11,293 nucleotides of DNA from JACCZR01 sp035296565 (GTDB lineage Bacteria > Actinomycetota > Thermoleophilia > Solirubrobacterales > Thermoleophilaceae), in contig DATHAQ010000011.1 in assembly GCA_035296565.1 (NCBI GenBank), positions 1-11,293 on the forward strand, read 5' to 3'. Positions 1 to 6,234 of the stretch are shown piece after piece; within the stretch, counting starts at the first letter, position 1, and each line of letters starts with the position of its first letter. The translations under genes and the position numbers were made by a program. The notes beneath the pieces were generated by a model. That model searched no databases and was not told the origin of the DNA. It was given only the letters and a program-made list of their open reading frames with translations.

Positions 1-423
1 GTCGGCGACGATGGTGCCCACGCGTTGCTCAACGGCGTAGCCCAGCTCGGCCTCGGTCTTGTTGTTGCCGTGCATGTACAGCCGCCCGGGCGCGAACCCG
101 CCGGTCAGCGCCAGGTGGAGCTCGCCGCCGGAGGCGACGTCGCACGAAAGGCCCTCGTCGGCCAGCAGCCGGTAGACCGCGGTGATCGGCGCCGCCTTGC
201 TGGCATAGACGATCTCGAAGCGGTCGGTCCGCGTCGCGAAGGCCTCGCGGTAGGCGCGGGCGCGGGCGCGGATGTCGTCCTCGGCATACACGTAGGCCGG
301 CGTGCCGTGCTCGTGGGCGACCTCGGTCAGGTCGCAGCCGCCCACCTCCAGCGCGCCGCGCTCGTTCAGGCGGGAGCCCAGGGGAAGTACCTGCTCGAGT
401 CCGGTCGTCGCTGCGGCTGCCAT
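1..423 (-). CDS. lysA: Diaminopimelate decarboxylase (N-terminal 141 residues, cut by the left edge)
   Basis: LysA is the PLP-dependent enzyme that decarboxylates meso-diaminopimelate to L-lysine, the last step of lysine synthesis, in the cytoplasm. The frame is open from the ATG at 421-423 to base 1. The visible part carries hallmarks of the alanine-racemase-fold decarboxylases: YASKA at residues 73-77, where Lys76 should form the Schiff base with PLP; CDVASGGEL at 94-102; and HGNNKT at 118-123. The family is usually about 420-450 residues, so two thirds lies outside the window, including the C-terminal substrate-binding domain. No clear Shine-Dalgarno precedes the ATG; a CATAAT at 442-437 could be a -10 box giving a very short leader. 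The gene is divergent from the hydrolase at 440. Identification is firm; the choice between diaminopimelate and a related amino-acid substrate rests on these N-terminal motifs only. Confidence 0.9.
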   Translation of the reverse strand, partial: MAAAATTGLEQVLPLGSRLNERGALEVGGCDLTEVAHEHGTPAYVYAEDDIRARARAYREAFATRTDRFEIVYASKAAPITAVYRLLADEGLSCDVASGGELHLALTGGFAPGRLYMHGNNKTEAELGYAVEQRVGTIVAD

Positions 424-436
424 GGTTCGCGGCGCG

Positions 437-442
437 ATTATG
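437..442 (-). promoter_or_regulatory. Candidate -10 box for lysA
   Basis: Read on the minus strand, the bases are CATAAT, a five-of-six match to TATAAT, ending 13 bases before the lysA ATG. That would place the transcript start about 7 bases upstream of the ATG, leaving almost no leader. I see no matching -35. The hexamer contains the ATG proposed for the opposite-strand hydrolase. Confidence 0.3.
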
Positions 443-1144
443 AAGCACGCTCCTCCGGCCCCGCCCGAGCTCGGCACCCGCGACGGGCTCAGCTACGCCC
501 TGTTCAAGCCCGAAGGGGGCCCCGTGGCGGGGGTCGTGATCGTGCACGGCGCCGACTCGGCCAAGGAGAGCCACTTCGACTTCGCACGCAACCTGCGCGC
601 GGCCGGGCTGGTGGCGCTGGCCTACGACGCCCGCGGGCACGGGCGCTCGTCCGGCGAGTTCGGCCCTACCGCCTTCGGCGACGTGCTTTCCATGTGCGAC
701 CTGGTGCGCGAGCACGCCCCCGCCGTCGCCATCCGCGGCTCGAGCATGGGCGGCTGGCAGGCGATCCACGCCGCCGCCCTGGACCCCTCGATCGCCGCCG
801 TGGTCGCTGTCTGTCCCGCTTACGAGGAGCGCCTTCTGCGCCTCCTGCGCGATCCCGAGGAGCAGTACGAGATGCGGGTGGATCGCGAGCAGGCCGCGCG
901 CTGGGTCGCCGAGCAGGACGTCTTCGACGCGGTGACGCGGCTCGGACCGCGGACCGGGCTGCTCCTGCTCCACGCCCGCGGCGACGAGCGGATCCCCTAC
1001 ACCGTCAGCGAGGAGCTGCACGCCGTCGCGCATGAGCCCAAGCGGCTGGTGATAGTGCCCGGCGGCCACCACCGCTCCTTGCAGCACGACATGGAGATGC
1101 AGGATCTGTCGCGGCGCTTCGTGCTCGAGGCCGTGAAGGGCTAG
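440..1144 (+). CDS. Alpha/beta hydrolase (serine esterase or peptidase-like), 234 aa
   Basis: This is a small single-domain alpha/beta-hydrolase, probably a cytoplasmic carboxylesterase-like enzyme; its substrate cannot be read from the sequence. The fold's landmarks appear in order: an HGADS oxyanion-type loop at residues 36-40, YDARGHGRS at 62-70, the nucleophile elbow GSSMGG at 100-105 with Ser102, the acid Asp182 in RGDERIP, and the base in GGHH at 208-211. The triad is therefore complete. I chose the ATG at 440. An in-frame ATG at 422 would overlap the lysA start codon and add only MVRGAI. Neither start has a Shine-Dalgarno. The gene is divergent from lysA and convergent with the 1141-1770 gene, with which it shares a CTAG in which each strand reads its TAG stop. 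There is no signal peptide. Confidence 0.85.
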   Translation: MKHAPPAPPELGTRDGLSYALFKPEGGPVAGVVIVHGADSAKESHFDFARNLRAAGLVALAYDARGHGRSSGEFGPTAFGDVLSMCDLVREHAPAVAIRGSSMGGWQAIHAAALDPSIAAVVAVCPAYEERLLRLLRDPEEQYEMRVDREQAARWVAEQDVFDAVTRLGPRTGLLLLHARGDERIPYTVSEELHAVAHEPKRLVIVPGGHHRSLQHDMEMQDLSRRFVLEAVKG

Positions 1145-1770
1145 AGCCCGCCGGTCAGGCCGTCGACCAGGTCGCCCGTCGTCTGCCCGACGCCGCTGAG
1201 GGTGTCACCCAACTGCGGGTCGACTCCGTCGACCACCCTCCCGAGCCCGTCGGTCGCGCCCTGGGTCGTCTCCCCCAGGCTCTGGCCGCCCTGGCCGCCG
1301 CCCGTGCCGGGCAGCGAAGGCGTGGTACCCGCCGTCGAATCTCCGCCGCCACCCGCGGGCTGGGCGCTGCCCCCGCCGGCGCCGGGTTGGGGGGCGCCGA
1401 CGGACTGGCCGCCCGAGCCCCCGGGGGAGCTCGTGCTGCCGGGCGTCCCGCTGCCCGTGCCGGCTACGGCCGTCGCGCCGCCGGACGCCGCGCCGGCGCC
1501 CGCGCCCGATCTCGCGGTCACCGAGGCGGGCGGGCGCGAAGACACCCCGGCGGCCGTTGGCGCGGCCTCCGCCGCCGCCAGCGCCGGACCGCTGAGGGAG
1601 GTCGGCTCGTCGCGGTCGGCCACCAGGTCCTCGAGCTCTCGCAGGCTCTCGCTGACCGCGGCGCCGTTGAAGGCCACCATCGCGCCGACCACCACCAGCA
1701 GCAAGGCTGACGAGGCCAGGAGGATTCCCGTGGTTCGCAGTCCGGCGATGTAAGCCTTCGAGGCCTTCAA
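1141..1770 (-). CDS. Membrane-anchored Gly/Ser/Pro-rich protein, function unknown, 209 aa
   Basis: I do not recognise a family. Residues 1-12 are short and basic (MKASKAYIAGLR). A single hydrophobic segment at about 14-35 is followed by a short acidic helix with a SESLRELEDLVADRDE-like composition (40-55). The rest, about 60-209, is low complexity, rich in Gly, Ser, Ala, Pro and Thr. It ends in a less simple segment built of GLG/VDG/LGD/VGQ turns (175-209). This suggests a signal-anchored protein whose disordered tail lies outside the membrane. The TTG start at 1770 is preceded by GGAGG with a 10-base spacer, and this pairing supports a real gene despite the biased composition. It follows the repeat-tail protein gene on the same strand after 180 bases and ends against the hydrolase, sharing a CTAG for both stops. 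Confidence 0.6.
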   Translation of the reverse strand: MKASKAYIAGLRTTGILLASSALLLVVVGAMVAFNGAAVSESLRELEDLVADRDEPTSLSGPALAAAEAAPTAAGVSSRPPASVTARSGAGAGAASGGATAVAGTGSGTPGSTSSPGGSGGQSVGAPQPGAGGGSAQPAGGGGDSTAGTTPSLPGTGGGQGGQSLGETTQGATDGLGRVVDGVDPQLGDTLSGVGQTTGDLVDGLTGGL

Positions 1771-1780
1771 CCCGCGTGCA

Positions 1781-1785
1781 CCTCC
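1781..1785 (-). promoter_or_regulatory. Shine-Dalgarno deciding the TTG start at 1770
   Basis: GGAGG on the minus strand lies 10 bases before the TTG at 1770-1768. It partly overlaps a 5-bp hairpin, CCGGG/CCCGG with a 4-base loop, at 1784-1797, which could mask part of the site. Confidence 0.5.
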
Positions 1786-1950
1786 GGGTGTACCCGGCTC
1801 GCTTGCCTTGGCGCTTCAGCGCTTGCGGGCGCTGTCAGCTCCGCAGCCCTGTCCGGGACCGTAGCGAGGCTCGCCCCTGGAGTCGAGCGCAGGTGTTAGC
1901 GCCGGCGCCCGCCGCGGCGGTGAGCCTGCATCCGCCGCCCGCCGCGCCGC

Positions 1951-2619
1951 TCAATGACCATGGCCCCTGGCCGATCCGATGCGCTTTCCGCGGGCGACGC
2001 GCTTCTTGGCGTGGCGCTTCTTGGCGTGGCCCTTCTTGGCGTGGCCCTTCTTGGCATGGCGCTTCTTGGCGTGGCCCGTCCTGGCGACGCGCTTCCCGGC
2101 GTGGCCCTTCCTGGCATGGCGCTTGTGCGACGGCCGCCGCGTGACCGGCCGGCCGCTGACACCACCGCTGCCCGCCACGCCCGCGGCACCCGAACTGGAC
2201 GCGGAAACCGGCCGCGGGGCAGAGCCGGTCGAGGAGGAGCGGCCGCTGCTCCCGCGCCCGTCGCCGCCGCCCGACCGTCGCCGCGACCCGCGGAGCCGAC
2301 GTGAAACTCGCCGCGCCGCGCCGCCCGCCCTCGGGGCGCGGGCCGGGCGCGCAGCAGCCAGCGCGCTCTCCCCGGGGCCGCCCCCGCCGGCCGCCGCGCG
2401 GACCGCGGCGGCGGGGACGCCGGTGGCGAAGGGAAGCCCGCCCAGCGAACCCGAGCGGATCGAGTCGCCCGCCCGCGCGCCGGGGATGACCGCAGGCCCC
2501 GGCGGGTCGGGGAAGGCGGCGAAGTCGAAATTCCCGCTCAGTGCCCAGGCAAGCGCCACACCGGCAAACGCGGTGGCCAGTGCACCGACTGCTGCTATCC
2601 GTGCGTTTCGTCCCTGCAT
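1951..2619 (-). CDS. Membrane-anchored protein with basic His/Lys pentapeptide-repeat tail, 222 aa
   Basis: I do not recognise a family. After a short basic N-terminus (MQGRNAR) comes one hydrophobic segment, about residues 8-28, that could be a signal anchor or an uncleaved signal. Residues 29-75 are Pro/Gly/Ala-rich and 80-160 are Arg/Ser/Gly/Ala-rich. Residues 165-209 are nine exact-length pentapeptides of the form [KRGH][KT][RG][HV]A, such as KKRHA and KKGHA. The tail is strongly basic and carries regularly spaced histidines. With an N-in topology the tail would face the cell wall, where it could bind anionic polymers, nucleic acid or metal; this is inference. The early codons (2-15) have more A/T in third position than the rest, as is common at true starts. 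The Shine-Dalgarno is weak. The gene lies 73 bases downstream of lgt on the same strand. Confidence 0.6.
   Translation of the reverse strand: MQGRNARIAAVGALATAFAGVALAWALSGNFDFAAFPDPPGPAVIPGARAGDSIRSGSLGGLPFATGVPAAAVRAAAGGGGPGESALAAARPARAPRAGGAARRVSRRLRGSRRRSGGGDGRGSSGRSSSTGSAPRPVSASSSGAAGVAGSGGVSGRPVTRRPSHKRHARKGHAGKRVARTGHAKKRHAKKGHAKKGHAKKRHAKKRVARGKRIGSARGHGH
1993..2127 (-). repeat. Nine tandem 15-bp repeats encoding pentapeptides
   Basis: The block is nine consecutive 15-bp units with no spacer, each encoding five residues such as KKRHA, KKGHA, RKGHA or GKRVA. The central units are nearly identical (AAGAAG then CGC or GGC, CACGCC). The units nearer the start codon are more diverged (HKRHA, RKGHA, GKRVA, RTGHA), as expected of an array that grows and is homogenised locally. 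Because 15 is a multiple of three, unit loss or gain keeps the reading frame. Confidence 0.9.
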
Positions 2620-2692
2620 TGCCTAGCAGTCGAGCATCCCACCCACAGGGTGCATTGTCGAGCTTCTCGTTGTCGAGAGCGCTCGCCCGCGC
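2620..2692. other. Gap between lgt and the repeat-tail gene, with small hairpins
   Basis: The 73 bases hold a 5-bp hairpin CACCC/GGGTG (2640-2652), a second hairpin TCTCG/CGAGA with a 4-base loop (2665-2678), and three copies of GTCGAG. Neither hairpin has a T run on either strand, so a terminator cannot be claimed. They may reduce read-through from lgt. Confidence 0.3.
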
Positions 2693-3454
2693 TCAGGCCG
2701 CCGCGCGCGCGGGCTCGACCCGCTGTCCCCGCCGGCTGAGGATCACGGCGGCGCCGCCGGCCATCAGCGCCAGGCCGATCACCTGGGGCAGGGTCAGCCC
2801 GGCCACCAGCTCGTCGTTGCGGCGCACGAACTCGACGAGGAAGCGCTCGAAGCCGGCGAAGAGCAGGTAGATGCCGAACAGCACCCCGGGGGCGAAGCGA
2901 TCGCGCAACCGCCAGAGGGCCAGCGTCAGCAGCCCCACCGCAAGCGTCTCGTAGACCGGGGTCGGGTGGACCTCCTCGGTCGTGGGCACCGTGCCGTCGG
3001 GGTACGCCATCGCCCACGGCAGGTCCGAGGACACGCCGTAGTCGCCGTCGCCCGAGAGCTGGCAGCCCACCCGACCGATCGCATACCCGAGCGCGAGCGG
3101 GATCGCGACGGTGTCGAGCATCTGAGCCCTCAGCCAGCCGCGCCGCCAGGCCCAGATGACCACTCCCGCCGCGCCCCCCACGGCCCCGCCGAACCAAACC
3201 AGGCCCGACCCCGAGAACAGCGAGCCGAGCAGGTCATGGGAGACGTTGTCCCAGTTCTCGATCAGGTAGTCGAGGCGCGCGCCCACCAGGCCGCCGACGA
3301 GCGCCGAGAAGACGATCTCGTAGGACCAGTCGGGGGGCCGTCCGAGCTCGCGCAGGCGGCGGCTGAGCACCGCGCCCGCCGCGACGAAGCCGAGCGCGAA
3401 GCAGAGGCCGAAGGTCTGCAGCGACAGCGGGCCGAGGTCGAGCTCGGGGTACAC
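2693..3454 (-). CDS. lgt: Phosphatidylglycerol--prolipoprotein diacylglyceryl transferase, 253 aa
   Basis: Lgt is the inner-membrane enzyme that moves diacylglycerol from phosphatidylglycerol onto the lipobox cysteine of prolipoproteins, the first step of lipoprotein maturation. Length and multi-helix hydrophobic pattern fit. The Lgt signature is at residues 127-140 in the variant form GRVGCQLSGDGDYG; also present are HPTPVYE at 163-169 and FERFLVEFVRR at 202-212, which hold conserved His, Tyr, Glu and Arg residues. In the segment matching the E. coli FHGG motif this protein has VWFGG (86-90), with an aromatic residue in place of the histidine. The start is a GTG at 3454, 21 bases after the stop of the M23 peptidase gene, so the two are probably co-transcribed. 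The Shine-Dalgarno is poor. Two predicted lipoproteins in this window (6235-6822, 8984-9433) are plausible substrates. Confidence 0.92.
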   Translation of the reverse strand: MYPELDLGPLSLQTFGLCFALGFVAAGAVLSRRLRELGRPPDWSYEIVFSALVGGLVGARLDYLIENWDNVSHDLLGSLFSGSGLVWFGGAVGGAAGVVIWAWRRGWLRAQMLDTVAIPLALGYAIGRVGCQLSGDGDYGVSSDLPWAMAYPDGTVPTTEEVHPTPVYETLAVGLLTLALWRLRDRFAPGVLFGIYLLFAGFERFLVEFVRRNDELVAGLTLPQVIGLALMAGGAAVILSRRGQRVEPARAAA

Positions 3455-3475
3455 GGCCCCGAGGTTAGGGGGCGC

Positions 3476-4639
3476 CTAGAGGTAGCCCATGGGGTTCACG
3501 GGCGAACCCCCCACGCGCACCTCGAAGTGCAGGTGGGGGCCGGTTGAGTGGCCCGTGTTGCCGACGGCGCCGATGACCTGGCCCTGGCGCACCGACTGGC
3601 CCACCGAGACCCCTATCCGCGACTGGTGGCCGTAGCAGGTCGAGATGTTCCCGCCGTGCTGGATGCAGGTGTAGTTGCCGTACCCGCCGGTCATGCCGGC
3701 GATCGCGACGCGACCCGAGTCCGCCGCCCGGATGGGCGTGCCGATGGGCGCGGCGATGTCCTGACCGGCGTGCAGCCGGCCCCAGCGCTGCCCGAACGGC
3801 GAGCTGAACGTCCCGTTCACCGGCATCACGAAGCGGCCGTTGCCCTTGCGAATCGGGCCCGGTCCGGAGGAGCCGGCAAGGCGGGCCTGCACCCGCGCAG
3901 ATTCCGCCTCGAGGCCGTCGAGGTCCTTCTCCAGGCTGACCCGCGTGGTGCGCACCTTGCTCAGCGCGCTCTGTCGCTGGGCCCGGGCGCCGGCCAGCTC
4001 CCCACGCGCCGCAACCAGCCGGGTGCGCGAGCTGACCAGGCTGTCGCGCCGCTGGGTGATGGCGACCGTGGTCGCCTCTTCGCGGTCCTCCAGCACGGCC
4101 AGCTGGTCGGTCTGGCGCTTGACCTTGACCCGCAGCTTGCGCACGCGGTCGGTTACCTCGGCGTCCTGGTCGGAGATACGGTCCAGATACTCGGTGCGCT
4201 CCAGCAGATCTTCGAAGCCATCCGACTCCAGGACCACGGTAAGCGAGTCGGGCTCGTCGGACTTGTAGATCTCGACCAGGCGCTGGGAGAGGACCTGGCG
4301 GGCGGTCTCGAGCTCGCTGCGCACGCGCTCCAGGTGGTCGCGCGCCACCTCCAGGCGGTCGCGCACGCGGGCTAGCTCGGCCTGCTGGTGGGTCAGCTCG
4401 CCCTGCACCCGGGTGAGCCGCTGGGTGGTCCCGCGAATCTCGCCCTGCAGGCCTGCGATGCGGCTGTTGTAGCCGGAGATCGTGGTGGTCAGGACGCCCT
4501 CGCGGCGCTTTACGTTCCCCACCTGGGCCCGCTTGCGCTCGATGCGGTTCTGCAGGGACGCGGTGATGCCCGTGAAGGGCAGTGCGAGTGAGGCCGCCAG
4601 CGAGCTCGCGGCGGCTATCCAGAAAACCTTCCGACGCAT
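3476..4639 (-). CDS. Secreted coiled-coil M23 peptidase (murein hydrolase, EnvC/PcsB-like layout), 387 aa
   Basis: This is a predicted peptidoglycan endopeptidase or divisome/cell-wall activator acting outside the membrane. From the ATG at 4639 there is a signal peptide (MRRK, then a hydrophobic run to about residue 27), a long heptad-like coiled coil (about 30-240) with a break near 130 (YKSDEPDSLTVVLESDGF), and a C-terminal M23 (LytM) domain from about 265. The zinc ligands are all visible: His290 and Asp294 in HAGQD and His371 in HLHFE. The catalytic histidines are also present: His338 in YGHQS and His369. So the domain should be active, unlike the degenerate LytM of EnvC. The frame extends 20 codons upstream, but the ATG at 4639 puts the basic n-region of the signal peptide at the start. 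No good Shine-Dalgarno is seen. It is divergent from htpX and followed by lgt after 21 bases. Confidence 0.9.
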   Translation of the reverse strand: MRRKVFWIAAASSLAASLALPFTGITASLQNRIERKRAQVGNVKRREGVLTTTISGYNSRIAGLQGEIRGTTQRLTRVQGELTHQQAELARVRDRLEVARDHLERVRSELETARQVLSQRLVEIYKSDEPDSLTVVLESDGFEDLLERTEYLDRISDQDAEVTDRVRKLRVKVKRQTDQLAVLEDREEATTVAITQRRDSLVSSRTRLVAARGELAGARAQRQSALSKVRTTRVSLEKDLDGLEAESARVQARLAGSSGPGPIRKGNGRFVMPVNGTFSSPFGQRWGRLHAGQDIAAPIGTPIRAADSGRVAIAGMTGGYGNYTCIQHGGNISTCYGHQSRIGVSVGQSVRQGQVIGAVGNTGHSTGPHLHFEVRVGGSPVNPMGYL

Positions 4640-4707
4640 GCGGGTGATGAGGGTGCCACAGGGAAAGGCGCGCTCAGGCCGCTGCAAGGCAGCGTGCAAG
4701 CGCTCCC

Positions 4708-4713
4708 TAACAT
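4708..4713 (+). promoter_or_regulatory. Candidate -10 box for htpX, implying a leaderless mRNA
   Basis: TAACAT fits the TAnnnT pattern. It ends 7 bases before the in-frame GTG at 4721, so transcription would begin at or next to the start codon. No convincing -35 is present, which is common in actinobacteria. It lies between two divergent genes. Confidence 0.35.
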
Positions 4714-4718
4714 TGGAC

Positions 4719-4730
4719 GGGTGGCCACCC
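4719..4730. promoter_or_regulatory. Perfect 12-bp palindrome at the htpX start
   Basis: GGGTGGCCACCC is a perfect inverted repeat covering the proposed htpX start codon and predicted transcript start. It could be an operator for a dimeric repressor. It could also be chance in GC-rich coding sequence, since it is translated as part of the N-terminus. Confidence 0.25.
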
Positions 4731-5632
4731 AGCGAGCCGTTTTTCCGCGCGACACCGGGCTACAGGTCCGGATGGGGCTGACGCTCTTCCTGCTCGGGCT
4801 GCTCTACGTCGGGCTGGTCGTGGGCCTGCTCGCCGCAGGTACCGGCACCGCGTTGATGCTGGTCATCGTGGGGGCGCTGTCGCTGTCGCAGCTGCTGTTC
4901 TCCGACAAGCTCGCCCTCGCGGCCATGGGCGCCAAGGAGGTCTCCCCCGAGGAGGCGCCGGGGCTGCACGCGATGATCGATCGCCTCTGCATCCAGGCCG
5001 ACCTGCCCAAGCCCAAGCTCGCCGTGGCCGACACCGACGTGCCCAACGCGTTCGCGCTGGGCCGCTCGCCCAAGAACGCGACGGTCTGCGCGACCACGGG
5101 GATCATGCACGTACTGGAGCCTCGCGAGCTCGAGGGTGTGATGGCACACGAGCTCTCGCACGTGAAGAACCGCGACGTCCTGATCATGACCATCGCCTCG
5201 TTCTTCGCCAGCATCGCGGCGATGATCATGCAGTTCGGCTTCCTGTTCGGCGGCGGGGGGTCCGACAGCGACGACGACAACCCGAGCTTCCTCGTGGTCC
5301 TGCTGGTCTCCGCAGTGGTCTACGTCATCTCCTACTTCCTGATGCTGACCCTCTCCCGCTACCGCGAGTTCGCCGCCGACCGCGGTGCCGCGCTTGTCAC
5401 CGGCCGCCCCAGCGCCCTCTCGACGGCGCTGATGAAGATCTCGGGCGCCATGCAGCAGGTGCCCACGCAAGACCTGCGTGAAGCCGAGCGGATGAACGCC
5501 TTCTTCATCGTCCCCGCAAGCGTGAAGGGCAGCCTCAAGTCGCTATTCGCCACTCACCCTCCGATGGAGAAGCGAATCGAGCGGCTGGCCCAGCTCGAGG
5601 CCCAGCTGCAGCGCCCGACGGCCGCGGTCTGA
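4721..5632 (+). CDS. htpX: HtpX-like M48 family membrane zinc metalloprotease, 303 aa
   Basis: HtpX-type proteases sit in the cytoplasmic membrane and degrade damaged membrane proteins with the active site on the cytoplasmic face. Two hydrophobic segments at about residues 18-36 and 42-61 precede the M48 catalytic motif AHELSH (142-147), giving zinc ligands His143 and His147 and general base Glu144. Two further hydrophobic segments follow at about 153-176 and 189-211, then YREFAADR, where Glu216 is the third ligand. ATHPPMEKRIERL (from 277) is the conserved family tail. All catalytic residues are present. The start is uncertain: GTG 4721 fits a leaderless transcript from TAACAT at 4708, while GTG 4694 would add nine residues with a poor Shine-Dalgarno. 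The stop is nine bases before pspAB, matching the known association of PspAB with M48 peptidases. Confidence 0.9.
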   Translation: MATQRAVFPRDTGLQVRMGLTLFLLGLLYVGLVVGLLAAGTGTALMLVIVGALSLSQLLFSDKLALAAMGAKEVSPEEAPGLHAMIDRLCIQADLPKPKLAVADTDVPNAFALGRSPKNATVCATTGIMHVLEPRELEGVMAHELSHVKNRDVLIMTIASFFASIAAMIMQFGFLFGGGGSDSDDDNPSFLVVLLVSAVVYVISYFLMLTLSRYREFAADRGAALVTGRPSALSTALMKISGAMQQVPTQDLREAERMNAFFIVPASVKGSLKSLFATHPPMEKRIERLAQLEAQLQRPTAAV

Positions 5633-5641
5633 GCCGGGCCC

Positions 5642-6211
5642 TTGGGCTTCCTGGACTCGATCTTCGGGGGCCGGAGCAAGCTTGCCGCACCCGCGCCCGA
5701 CCGCTTGTTCGCGATGACCACCGCGCAGGTGCACCTGGCGGCCGCGCTCGACATCAGGCACCGCGGCACGGCCGGCATCGTCTTCCAAGCCGTGGACACG
5801 GCCGACTTCTCCTCGATCCTCTCCGAGGCCGAGGAGCTGCTGCGCGGGACCGCCGAGGAGACCGGCACGACCCTGCGCTCCGTCGACGACGAGTTCGGCT
5901 ACCGCTGGCTGGTCTTGGAGGACTCCGACTTCGAGGACCTGGTGGTCTCGCTGAACACGATCTCCGGCGAGCTGCAGGGCGGGGGCTACGGCGACCGCCT
6001 GCTGGCCTGCGTATTCGCCTTCGAGGAGGATGCCCGGCCGCTGTACCTGATCTACAACTTCAAGCGCGGCTCGTTCTACCCGTTCGTGCCCGCGGGCGAG
6101 AAGTCACGCGACACCGAGCGCGAGCTTCAGCTGAAGGCCCAGATCGGGGCCGAGCTGCCGCTCGAGCCCGACACCACGCGCTGGTTTCCGCTCTGGGAAG
6201 TGCCGCTCTAG
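5642..6211 (+). CDS. pspAB: PspA-associated protein PspAB, 189 aa
   Basis: This matches the PspAB family, named for its genomic linkage to PspA and found beside HtpX-like proteases in actinobacteria and archaea; its biochemical role is not known. Supporting features are the N-terminus MGFLDSIFGG, then PDRLFAMTTA, typical of the family; a length of about 190 residues; and the LVSLNTIS and YLIYNFKRGSFYPFVP segments. There is no signal peptide or membrane segment, so it should be cytoplasmic. The TTG start at 5642 is chosen because it keeps the family-typical MGFLD beginning; the next ATG (5714) would remove it. There is no Shine-Dalgarno in the nine bases after the htpX stop, so translation is probably coupled to htpX. 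Family assignment is from remembered motifs, not a search. Confidence 0.85.
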   Translation: MGFLDSIFGGRSKLAAPAPDRLFAMTTAQVHLAAALDIRHRGTAGIVFQAVDTADFSSILSEAEELLRGTAEETGTTLRSVDDEFGYRWLVLEDSDFEDLVVSLNTISGELQGGGYGDRLLACVFAFEEDARPLYLIYNFKRGSFYPFVPAGEKSRDTERELQLKAQIGAELPLEPDTTRWFPLWEVPL

Positions 6212-6234
6212 CGGTCGCTAGGGTCCCCCGGTCC

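Noticed and set aside
29..1087. Long minus-strand frame through lysA and the hydrolase
   Set aside because: It is a high-GC shadow: both regions have clear homologous products in other frames (YASKA/HGNNKT of LysA, GSSMGG of the hydrolase).
1954..2626. Plus-strand frames across the 15-bp repeats encoding hydrophobic repeats (FLAWR/FLAWP and ALLGV)
   Set aside because: They are antisense to the KKxHA array; a 15-bp period keeps every frame open. The minus frame has a start, a hydrophobic anchor and a sensible place after lgt, and the plus frames have none of these.
4640..4699. Longer M23 peptidase start at 4699
   Set aside because: It would add a non-hydrophobic 20-residue stretch before the signal peptide; the ATG at 4639 gives a normal n-region.
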